DNA from: Unio delphinus
Taxonomy: Eukaryota; Mollusca; Bivalvia; Unionida; Unionidae
Direction: 5' to 3'
Length of the DNA: 64,000 nucleotides
Assembly (NCBI GenBank): GCA_029339505.1
Contig: JAQISU010000094.1
Span: 10,378,001 to 10,442,000, forward strand
The translations under genes were made by a program, and so were the position numbers. The notes beneath the pieces are model-generated. The model was not told the origin of the DNA and did not search any database. It saw only the letters and a program-made list of their open reading frames with translations. Below are positions 49,060-59,861 of the stretch, one piece after another (positions within the stretch are counted from its first letter, which is position 1; each line of letters begins with the position of its first letter).

Positions 49060-50200
49060 AATGTTCTTCGTTATATATTAGGCATATTGTATAATTTTCC
49101 ATTACTATTTAAATTTGTTTGGCAAAAGATTTTTTGTGTTCTCAAACAAATTAATGAAATGAATTCTTCGCAAACTGTATGAAATAGCTTCAGTTTGTTT
49201 TCTCATTATACAAGAGTACAGGAAAATAATAGTGTTTCCTTACTGAAAATGAACGTAAATGTTTGAAACAAAGCAATATTAGTATTATGATATCTTTGCA
49301 ACTCATATATACACACACATATACTTAAAATCTCTTCAACAATGCTTATAGCCACCCCACCATCATTGAATTCGTCGATATTAAGGAATATTGATCCTGA
49401 TCGATTTCATTAACTAATATATCAAAAGGTGTGCAGATCGTTTGAGGCTGAATTGACAGCAAAGTTTCCCTAGTATCCTCCCATCGTTATTATTAGACTA
49501 CTCTTGTTTTAACATATTCTATACGCTGTCAAAAGTTTCCATGCACATTGTGTGCGGGGTTGCTGTATGAGATAACGATAACAGATTAGACAATAATTAA
49601 ATTGTACAAATTAAGTGGCTGGGAGACTTTTATACTGGTTATGTTTCTAATATAGGGATATAAATTTTCCGACTAAACTTAGATATCCATTGAGAGAAGC
49701 TACCCATCCGGCCATTTCACATGTTTAACACGTTGAAAAATCCTTTCGTTTAAAATGTTCAAATGAAGACCTTTTAAATTTGTTTTTCATCTTGAAAAGG
49801 ATTTAATTTGTTCAAATATCCTACAAACGTTGCCCAAACATCTTCAAAATAACAGAGATTTAAAATATGAACATTAAATAAAATGTATCACTTTCTATTT
49901 TAGTTATTTTTGACAATTGCCCCAAAGAATAAAAAAATAAATAATATGATAAAACTGAGGGACCAAGTTATAAAATCATAACATAGATGTAAAGGTTTAG
50001 GTTGCTTCCATTTTTGAGGTGGGGTGCTTCCAATTGATTTGGCTCGTTTTTGTTAAATTGAAGTAGTGATAGAGAGATGCAACGCTCTAAGCCCCCAGTC
50101 AGCGGTGCAGACAGTTAAATTAATGAATATACAAATTGAAATTTAAATTAAAACAATTTAATATAATTCAAACAGTAATCTCTCACATACAATTCAGCTA
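49060..50200. other. No recognisable gene
   Basis: A+T-rich, short frames only. Confidence 0.5.
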
Positions 50201-50593
50201 ATATCATATCAGTCCACCAAGTGACGACCTAGTTCAGCCTTTGAATTAGAGTGTCACATTTCTCCTTCTGTCTTGAGTCCTACTCATCTGTATGTTTCTT
50301 CTCTTTTCCTTTGTCTCCCTCCGTTATCCCATGCAACTTTTCCTCTATCCTTCCTTCTATCTTGTCTCTGTGAGACTCGGACCACAGTTGGGATAATTCC
50401 CCCTGGTCCCGAAACTTTCTTCTCCTAACTTCTCTTTTGTTTCCCAGAGACTCGGACCACAGCACTGAGTTCTTCTCTCTGGTCAATAAAGGTTTCTGTT
50501 TCGAAGCTTTCTGATTATTCCTTGAATAATCCCGCCATTACGAATGGTCGCGGACTAGTTTTATTTGCGTTGTCCCGCCAAATATTTGTAACA
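50200..50593 (+). mobile_element. Possible solo LTR-like segment
   Basis: Pyrimidine-rich stretch with a twice-repeated GAGACTCGGACCACAG (about 50371 and 50447), an AATAAA signal near 50485 and a terminal-looking GTAACA near 50588. No matching second copy or target duplication was found, so this is tentative. Confidence 0.25.
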
Positions 50594-50599
50594 CTACTA

Positions 50600-53160
50600 A
50601 CGTTTAGATTCTCAAGATGATATATTTAAACTCAAGATTCTAATGTCTGGCACGCCTAATTCAATTCCGATTGGAGGTTGGTTCTTAATGATCAGACATC
50701 GCCCCTCCAAACCGTCTGTCAAAGATGTTTACATAATAATTGGACGCTGCCTTGTTCCAACCAGAAATCGCCACTTACCTGTGACCAAGGTTACGTAACT
50801 GACTATGGCAAAAATAAACCGCACGCCTTGAGTTTATGGCTATGTCAATTAACTCGCGGGACATCTCAGAGATTTTGCCGGCGAGAAATTATAGCCTCAG
50901 GGTTTAACCTACCCATGCTAACATGTGATTTCTTCTATCCCGTGATAATGGATAGGAAATTACCATAAGAAGAAACGTCACTTTCTTTTAGTAATGCTTC
51001 CCTTAATAATTTGTGTTTAGTTTTAGCTTTGGACCGATTTATTTCGTGATATAAACAATAACATGTAGAGAAAGTTCAATATCTATTGGAAAATAAAAAA
51101 TCCTTGAAAAGCAACTCTGTTACTTAATGAACGAATTTCAGCTCGTTTATCAGATGTGTCAGGAAAAACTGTGTTGTGAGATGTATAAATGGTAGACACA
51201 CATAATAAAATATCTCGCCTTGTCTATCAGCTATGCCCAGCAAAAAATATTCTTTTTATGATATATATATGATCTAGTCTGTCAGTAAAAGACATCCCTT
51301 GTATACGTTGATCTCATTAGGCAGGTATGATTATGAACACTATTTCATTATTCAATAGCATCATGTTGTCGTATCACTAATAAAATACGTTAATATAAGG
51401 CCATTCATCTATAAGGTATTCATCCGTTTTGACCTAGTATATCACTTGGTCATTATGATGATCCATGTTCAGTCACACTCCCAATAAATATTATATTCGT
51501 GATCGTAATATTGGGCTTAAACGGTTTTTGTAAATATATACGGGAGAACCAATAATTGACATCAAATCAGCCGTCAATAAAAAGAAATCCCGTACCCAAT
51601 TTGATCAAAATGATTTCAAATATAGTCTCTAGAATGGTTGAAATAGCCAATCAGATTCAAGATCGCATCCTAAACATGCTCTGTTGTCGCAAATAATACA
51701 AATCGAAAACATCTTCATCTTAATGATATCAGCATATTTAATATGTCTGATTACAATCTGGTAGAAAAACAGTTTCCCAAATGATAGGAACCTATGCCAA
51801 TCATATACAATGTGTTCTCATTAATATGTTTGGATCTTAATAGAATACACTAAACGGAATATGATAATTCCAAGTAAGGACATTTGAAAAGTGTTTTAAA
51901 AACTAAAATAGTCACACATTGCATCACTGAAATTGTTAATAATCTCAGCCAATTAGCCGCTAAAATCACCTCAGTAATATATATGACAATAGTTCATAAT
52001 CCATCTTTATCGAAGATTTTGATGATTTAAGTCTTTACTAATATTAGTCTAATTTTGCTGAGAAAAAATACTTAGGGTGTTGCAGCCGCAGATAATCATA
52101 TGAAAGATTACATCGTCAATGTGCGTGGATTCTGTGCATGATCGAACTCATATGAATTCTTAATCATATAAGCTTACATTCGAAGTTTAATCAAAAGCAG
52201 ACAACAAAAAATTACTTCCAGTGTGGCAAAAAGTCTAGGCAATAATTTATTTCCCTAGAATAAAAAAGTGAAATAAAACAAGTGTTGTATTGTGAATTTA
52301 TTCCTAAAATAATCCAGAATTATAGACCCGAGTAAAAACAACAAACATAGACTTAGATAGAAATCCAAATTACGTCCACCGCTGAATGTGTTATTGTGCG
52401 TGTGATGGCTTGCAAAGTATTGATGTGCCACAAGTTGTTTGTTTAATGACAATAATATAATCCAAGAAAATATCCTTTTGTTTATATTACACTATATATC
52501 CAAAAGTCTCTGTCAACGAATATACATTTAGACACTTTATATCTGCCAGGAAGAATATTATGAATTAGCTACGCCTACTTTTGATAGCAATCATCCTTTA
52601 AGAAACGTTTGACAGCTCATATTTCAGATCGAATCAGAAATATGTACTAAATTCAGCACATTATTTGGTTAAAATAATATACTTTTGTCTTTCGGTTGTA
52701 CAACCTTTCCTGAGGAAATAATAATTATCTCTGTTACTTACTGTTTAATTATTCAATGATAATATTACCACGTTTCGCATAATTATCACACCTTTGTGAA
52801 TTCATTGTATAGACTGTAGGTAATTCGTTCCCCTATTTAAAGATTATAACATACCTGTTGAGTGGATCCTTGAGGGGATCTGTATCACAAATATATTCCA
52901 TGAGTGCTGATGACTGTGACAAATAACATTTCATGAGAAATGAGTCTTTACAATTGTTGATTAACTATGTCACATATTTTGTTTTTAGTATAATAAAAAC
53001 AAATTTGCAAACGTTAAAGCATATTTCAATTCTGTATCAAAGACACAGATGCACACATACACGGGAGCCGTTTCACTTCAAAATTTGATGAAACGCCTTT
53101 GTAGACTGGAAAATATATGGGCCAGAATTCTCAAAATCTGAATACATGTACACACTAATG
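50600..53160. other. No recognisable gene; 3' flank of the cGLR gene
   Basis: A+T-rich, no domain. For the minus-strand receptor gene, AATAAA hexamers (TTTATT on +) occur near 52246 and 52297, candidates for its poly(A) signal. Confidence 0.4.
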
Positions 53161-53166
53161 TCCATT

Positions 53167-55221
53167 TCACTGCCCACCATGTAGAAAGTTGAAAGCTACC
53201 TTGATGATAGCAGCTATTTGCAATTTGGCAGCGTTGTGTTGATTCTTCAGTTTCATTGACTTGCAGAGAATATTGAAGGCTTTCACCAAGCTACCCTCCT
53301 GCATCAGACAGTAAGCCAGTAAGTTAAGAGCGGTGACTGCAAACTCCGGTTTCTCATGTCGGATAAAATATATCATATTTCCCAGAGCAACCTTCTTGTG
53401 TAACCTCTTGTTCTGCCAGTGGTAACATAAGAATTCCAGGAAATATAGATAAAATTTTGACTCAACACTCACTATGCGTGGCAAGTGGGTTTCATCTGAA
53501 TCGAGGTCATTAGACCCTGTAGAATGGAACATCTCTAGAATAAGTGCTTTAGGAGTGCAATTAATCTCTGAATGATGATAGTAAACAGGAAAGGCAATGT
53601 ATCGACTTATTAGTTGTGTAGTTGATAGGTCCTCACTTAATACTGCATGAAGTATGTATTTAAATGATCTCCTTTGGTCATATATTTTGTAACTGTAATT
53701 TTCGTGTATTTGATTTAACACATTCTCGGTTATCTCAAGATTGCTCTGGACAAAATAAAAAGCAGCCAGCTTAAGCTTTCCAGATGTCACATCTGAGGAG
53801 GATCCGCACAGGAGAAGCTCCTGGGCCATATCAAGGGCATTCTGGTCCGGGATTTCCTCAGAAAGACTTTCAGATGCCAGTTTTGAACCTTTAAAAGAAC
53901 ATACCATTTTCAATAATATGGTGTTTACATCCCGTCGTGGTTTTTGGCAGACAAGCATCCTTTTTATTATGCGGGGCTCAAAATACAAATAATTTCTACC
54001 AAATTCTTTAGCAATATCATACAAGTTTAAAAGCATAAATAGAACTGTGGTCAAATAAACTTCTGCAACATTTTCACCTTGTAATTCAAGTTCCGTGAGA
54101 CAGGTTTGACAAGCCCTCACCAGTTTTTCTCCGATGTTGTCACACGATATCCAGACCAGATATCTACCCTCCTGTCTCAGTAAATTGCTGAGAATATTGT
54201 GCAGCTGTCCAGGTATATGGCCATACATTTTACACTGGAACATGTTTTCTTCTGGAATAAAGTAATTGGGGCAGAATTTACCATCAATCCAGATGTACAA
54301 CAGTCTTAAACACATATCAACACATAGAAGTAGATTATCCGGTTGCCAAATGGCTGCTGGTGTGTTCTCTATTAGGTAAAACATGCATGTTTTCAAATGA
54401 TAGCTGCTCAATGCATCATCGCCTACAACAGGCAGAATGAAACGTTTGTTTATCATTTTCAATAGAATATAGCACTTGTATTGTATTGAATTAAATAGCC
54501 ACACGAGGAGCTTCTCCCCATACGAAATGGATACTCGCCATTCCAGATTTTGTTCTTGGCTAAGTTTATGACCCACTGGAACCAATAGTGCACCCGTTTG
54601 CTGAATAAGACCAATTGTTTCTTCTGTCGGCCAGTTGTACCGTCTCTTCCTTGTTAACCAGTGAGATGACTGATCAGGCCAAGCATAGTGCTTCACTGCA
54701 AGCACTTTGTCTTGTGCCAATGGCAAATAATTTGATAAATAACTTGTAGCAGCAGGACCATGGCGCGCTTTAGCATTATGTTCTATGTAACACATATCAT
54801 GGCAGACAACTGAGCGGCCGTATCTATCTAACATGAACATTCCATCAGATACATTATATACGGGTAATGGTTGATCATTGTATATATCCTGCAACTTTAC
54901 ATATCCTGGTGGTGTGTTCTCGTCACTTACTACAAGGAAGCTTTTGTGACGAGGCACCCAGTTCCGAAAATCCTGTACAGCGCTGCCGTTCAGACAAAAG
55001 ACAATATCTACATCTGATTTTAAGCCAAAGGTCGTAGTTGCCTCCGCCTGACTCCCAAAATAATGAACTGCACATTGATGTCTTAAAGAAGTCACCTCCT
55101 CTGATTGTATCCACATATTGATTCTCTTCCAACGAATATCTTCAGCCAGTCCAACTGAATCTAGAACTTTATTCAGCCTCAAAGACACATCTTTGTAGTA
55201 TTGAGGCGTGTTCAACGTCAT
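53167..55221 (-). CDS. cGAS-like receptor (cGLR) / Mab-21 domain protein, 684 aa, single coding exon
   Basis: Nucleotidyltransferase-fold innate-immune sensor family related to cGAS and Mab-21; active members bind nucleic acid and make cyclic dinucleotides that signal through STING. Seen: nucleotidyltransferase motif YFGSQAEATTTFG (residues 54-66) with GS at 56-57 and the metal-binding pair DVD (70-72); DENTPPGYVKLQ (100-111) and KARHGPAATS (151-160), blocks typical of the bivalve branch; LVPVGHK (213-219) and LEWRVSISYGEK (226-237), the Mab-21 C-lobe signature; then a helical C-terminus with a TPR-like pair near 630-670. Where many family members have a third acidic residue just before VP, this protein reads GALLVP, so catalysis is doubtful. 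The ATG is in fair context, and a TTTTAG acceptor 23 bp upstream suggests a 5' untranslated exon. Intact, no frameshift. Confidence 0.92.
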   Translation of the reverse strand: MTLNTPQYYKDVSLRLNKVLDSVGLAEDIRWKRINMWIQSEEVTSLRHQCAVHYFGSQAEATTTFGLKSDVDIVFCLNGSAVQDFRNWVPRHKSFLVVSDENTPPGYVKLQDIYNDQPLPVYNVSDGMFMLDRYGRSVVCHDMCYIEHNAKARHGPAATSYLSNYLPLAQDKVLAVKHYAWPDQSSHWLTRKRRYNWPTEETIGLIQQTGALLVPVGHKLSQEQNLEWRVSISYGEKLLVWLFNSIQYKCYILLKMINKRFILPVVGDDALSSYHLKTCMFYLIENTPAAIWQPDNLLLCVDMCLRLLYIWIDGKFCPNYFIPEENMFQCKMYGHIPGQLHNILSNLLRQEGRYLVWISCDNIGEKLVRACQTCLTELELQGENVAEVYLTTVLFMLLNLYDIAKEFGRNYLYFEPRIIKRMLVCQKPRRDVNTILLKMVCSFKGSKLASESLSEEIPDQNALDMAQELLLCGSSSDVTSGKLKLAAFYFVQSNLEITENVLNQIHENYSYKIYDQRRSFKYILHAVLSEDLSTTQLISRYIAFPVYYHHSEINCTPKALILEMFHSTGSNDLDSDETHLPRIVSVESKFYLYFLEFLCYHWQNKRLHKKVALGNMIYFIRHEKPEFAVTALNLLAYCLMQEGSLVKAFNILCKSMKLKNQHNAAKLQIAAIIKVAFNFLHGGQ

Positions 55222-55224
55222 CTT

Positions 55225-56280
55225 TCAGGATGCTCTTTGTCAATGTCTAAAATTTAAATGTGTACATTTCAAAATGAATATTTGCTGAATGTTTATGTAT
55301 GAGTAGCAGACTTCAGTAATATTAATCATATTTCTCACAAAATTAAAAATGACTAATTATTCGTTTCGATAAAATTATATGCGTTGTTAAGCTTTAGGCA
55401 TATACACATAGGACAAAGTCATTAGTAAAAATGTGTTCATCTAAAATGATTTTCTATGTTGTATGCGTGTTTTAATAATTAGAAAGGTATAACGGAAATT
55501 TAATATACCGTGTAATTTCTAGACTATTTCATTACAAAACGTAAATGTTTAGAAATGTTCTAAATGATGGGAGGAAGGAATAATATATCTTATTTAATTC
55601 TGTCGGTTAGATACAACTAGTGAAGAGGTCATCTGTTATCAAATATGTCTGACATGGGACGGAGTTTCCATGCTAATCTACTTCCGCATTCTCATTTATG
55701 TAGAATGTAAATACGGTCAAAATATTTAAAGAAAATACATTTACCTTACATTGGTGTCAGGTTATATCGCTGTTGTACTATAACTAATTAAACTGGTTGT
55801 AATTTTGTTGTCCGACTGTAGAAAACATAGCTACGTAGTCAATTAAATAACCTACGTTTCAAGGATCCATTTACATCTATTTGTATAGAACCTTGACATT
55901 GTGCATGGAGCAGTATATTACAGACCACATAGCCGTGTGCCTATTAAAGAAAACGGAATGGTTAGGGCTACTAGGAAAACAAATTATAACTACAACTAAA
56001 ACTTTCTGCCTAATAATCTATACCTCTTATGAAATGGTCAGCAAGCCTACCATGTTATTTGTTTCTTGAATTATCTGAAATTTTTAAATGGGTAAAATTA
56101 TGAACTATTTATTAGGAAAATCGACGTATTGGACGAGTCCATTTTGAAAGGTAAGTTTATGCGCTCAGGTGTATACAATCGTCACCTTTCCAAAAACTTC
56201 CACCCTCAAAATACACATAGTACTGAATAAGGGCTGCTGGTTTAATATATTTGAAAGTTATACCGCTTTAGACGTAAGGG
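55225..56280. other. 5' flank of the cGLR gene, no other gene seen
   Basis: A+T-rich. It should contain the promoter and any untranslated first exon of the receptor gene; no TATA box could be fixed with confidence. Confidence 0.4.
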
Positions 56281-56284
56281 ACAA

Positions 56285-59200
56285 CCTGGATCCGAATTAA
56301 ACCGTATTGAAGCGGTAAAGGCCGGTCAAAACCTGTCCAACACATGCTTTATCCTTAAAATCTAGTTGGAATAAATCGGTTGAACCGGTCTTGAACCACG
56401 AAAAAATGGACTGAATCGGTTTGGGCCGAATGAAACAGGTTTGATCCGGATCGAACCGGATTGAGACCGTTAAAGCCGGTAAACACCTTTCCAACTACAT
56501 GCTTTCTTTGCAACATCTACTCGGAATAAGCCGGTTTGAAGCAGTTTTTAACCAGGGAAAACTGGCTTGAACCCCTTTGAGACGGATATAACTGTTTTTT
56601 TCCGGATTCAAACAGTTTGAACCAATGATAGAGGGTCTAAACCTGACTTTTACATCATTTATCCATAAAATCCTTTAAAAACCTGTTTGAACCGGTTTTT
56701 AAACAGGATAAACAGGTTGAACCGTTTTTATCCGAATGAAACCGGCTTGGTCCGGATTGATCCACTATGAATCGGCCAAAGCCAATAAAAACCATCCCAG
56801 TACATAATTTATCCATAAAATTGGCTTGGAATAGACCGGATTGTACCAGGTTTCAACCAGGATAATTTAGATTGATGCAGTCTGAGGCAGACCAGAAACG
56901 GTTTGATCCGGATTTAACCGATTTGATCTGTTCAAAAACGTTTAATTCGCTACCAGTACATCATTTATCCTAAAAAATGTTTTTGGAATAAAACCGGTTT
57001 GAACCGGGTTTGAACCATGATAAATTGGTCTGTATACGTTTGAGTCGGATGGAGTAGGTTTAATCCGGATTCAAGTGGCCAAAAAAGCATTTATCCGTGA
57101 AATATAATCGGAATGTATCGTTTGACTCAGTTATTTACAAGGATAAACTGAATTTATCAGGCTTCAGCTCGATTGAACCGGTTTGATCTGGACTGAACCA
57201 CCGCTCCGGTGGCCTAGTGGTTAGAGCGTCCGCCCCGGAAGCGGGAGGTCGTCGGTTCGATCCCCGGCCGAGTCATACCAAAGACTTACAAAAATGGTAC
57301 TAACAGCTGCCTCGCTTGACGCTCAGCATTAAGAGGTTAGTGTTAGGACTGGTCGGCCTGGTGTCAGGATAATGTGACTGGGTGAGACATCATGCTACAT
57401 GTCTGCGGCATGATGTCTCAGTGCTAGACATCACTATAAACTGACTCACTGCAGACATCGTAGCGATATGACTGAAAAATTGTTAAAGCTACGTTAAAAA
57501 ATCCTAATCAAACAAACAAACAAACTGGACTGAACCAGTTAGAACCTGGAAGAAACTGGTTCACCACAGGCTGTATGCCTAAAATATACTTGGTATTAAA
57601 GGGTTTGAAACGGTCTTGAACCAGGATCAAGTAGTTTTATCTAGCTTGAGACGAACGAAACCTATTTGATTCGGTTTCAACCATTTCAAACCGGTTAGAG
57701 CCGGTCGAAACCTGCCCAATACATCATTTACCCATAAAATCATCTTGAAATAACAAGTTTTGAATCTTGTTTGAAGCGGCATAACTGCTTTGAACCATTT
57801 CAGCCGGATGGAACAGGTTTAATAGGGATTTAATCGGTTTGAACCAGTCAAAACCGGCCAAAAACTGCCCAGAATAACGAGTATCCATACAAAAGCAGGA
57901 TTATACCAGTTTTGAACCAGGATAAACTAGTATAAACCTGATTGAGTCGAATTGATGCTGTTTAAACATGTAACAACTGGCCAAATCCTGCTTGATGAAT
58001 ACTTTCTGTACAAATATATACACGAAATAATCCAATTTGAACCATTTATAGCAGAATGAACTGGTTTGAGTCCGATTGAACTGGTTTACACCTATTAAAC
58101 CAGTTTGAACCTGTTCATAACGGCCAAATTTTGTCCAATTTTGTCTCTATAATCTACTTGCAAAAAACCGTTATGAATCGGTTATTAACAAGGATAAACT
58201 GAGATAAAACGGCTTAAGCCGAATGGAACGGTCAAAACCAGTACAAAAACATGACTTATCCGTAAAATCTGCTTGGAATAAATGGGTTTCAACCGGTTTG
58301 GAACCGTCATTAACAGCTTTGAACATGACTGAGCTGGAAAGAACCGGTTTGATCCTGATTGTACCAGTTTTATCCGATTAAACCAGTCCAATCCTGTCCA
58401 ATTGAAGGTTTATATGTAATATCTTTGTATAAACGGGATTGAACCGGTTTTAAACCATCATAAACTGGTATGAAAAGGTTTGAGCTTGGTGGACCAGCTC
58501 TGATCCGGATTGAACCGGTTTGACGAGGTGATCAAACCCTGTCAAACCCAGTCCAATGCATGCTTTTTCCGAAGCATCTGAATAGATAAAGCTGGTTTGA
58601 ACCAATTAAAGCCGGCAAATACCTGACGAATGCTTCTATTATCCATGGTATCTACTTGGAATAAACTGGTTTAAACTGTTTTGGACGAGGTAAACTGGTT
58701 TGAAGCGGTTTGACCCGGATGGAACAAGTTTGATTAAACTGGCAGAAACCGGGCAAATCCGGTCTTATACATGCTTTAGCTATAAACTCGGAATAAAATA
58801 GTCTGAGCGGATTTGAACCAGGATGAACTGGTTGGAACTGGTTTGAGCTGGATGAAACCAGTTTAATCCGGATTGAATAAATTTCAACTGGTCAAAACAT
58901 TTGCAATATTTTTTCGCCGCAAATTCCGGTTTGAATAGGTTATAGCCAGTCAAAAATGTCCCAATATATCCATAAAATCTTCGTATAATAAACTGATGTC
59001 GACTGGTTTTGGACTATGATAACAGGTTCGAACTGGTCTGATCCGAATGGAACAAGTTTGAACCGGTCTATCTGGTCAAAACATCTACAATACAGGCTTA
59101 CTCCGTAATATCTAAGTGGTATAAGCCGGTTCGAACCGGTTTTTAACTAGGATAAACTGGTCTTACTCGCTTTGAGACGGATGGAACCGGTGTGATCCAT

Positions 59201-59801
59201 ATAGAAAAGGTTTAAACTGGTTGAAGCGGGTCAAACGGCCTAAGGTATCATTTTATTCATAAAAAAATAACTTGGAATAAACCGGTTTAAACCGGTTTTT
59301 AAAACAAAATGAAGTGGCTTGAACCGGTTTCATCCGGATGGATTTTGTTTGCTCTGGATTGAACTGGTTCGAACCTAGTTGGAATAACCGGGTTTGAATA
59401 GATTTTTAACCAGGCTAAACTGGTTTTAACCGGTGTGAGCCGGATGGAACCGGTTCGGTTTCAAACCGGTCAATTACGGTCCAATACATGCTTTTACTAT
59501 AGCAAATGATAGGACAAAACTGCTTTGAACCGGATTTGAACCAAGATAAAGTAGTATAGACGGGTCGGAGCCGGATGGAACCTGCCCAGTGCAGACTTTA
59601 TCCATGAAATCTACTCGGAACAAACCAGTTTGGACCGGCTGTGGGAGAGAATAACTGGTTTGAGTAGGTTTGTGTGAGCAGGATGGAACATGTTTGATCC
59701 AATATGTGCTTTATCCGTACAATCTTATTGGCAAAAACCGGTTTGAACCGTCTTTGAACCATGATAAACTGGTTTGAACCAGATTGGATCTGATAGACAG
59801 G

Positions 59802-59804
<3 letters not shown>
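56285..59804. repeat. AACCGGTT-rich satellite, about 150-bp period (left block)
   Basis: Marker segments like ACATGCTTTATCC/ACATCATTTATCC recur near 56342, 56496, 56651, 56799 and 56957, about 150 bp apart, and so on to 59.7 kb. Within each unit, blocks of the form AACCGGTTTGAACCGG or TGAACCAGGATAAACTGG recur every 10-25 bp, so it is a two-level repeat. Copies are strongly diverged. It is interrupted by a SINE 2 (57201-57525) and, beyond 59804, by a LINE. Confidence 0.92.
57201..57525 (+). mobile_element. SINE family 2, full-length, 12-bp target duplication
   Basis: Head with box A GTGGCCTAGTGGTTAG and box B GGTTCGATCCC, body, and a CAAA-repeat tail (about 57508-57525). TGGACTGAACCA flanks it at 57189-57200 and 57526-57537. 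The duplicated bases are satellite sequence, so it inserted after the array formed. It is a tRNA-derived pseudogene, not a tRNA gene: there is no proper 3' acceptor stem. Confidence 0.92.

Positions 59805-59861
<57 letters not shown>

Noticed and set aside
50678..50968. 96-codon frame beyond the possible LTR
   Set aside because: Considered as gag of a retroelement, but no knuckle, protease or primer-binding site could be seen.
54923..55132. Small minus-strand frame inside the receptor gene
   Set aside because: Alternate-frame shadow of the 684-codon ORF.
57201..57280. tRNA gene call in SINE 2
   Set aside because: It looks like a tRNA with a good T-loop, but the element continues into the family body with a CAAA tail and target duplications.
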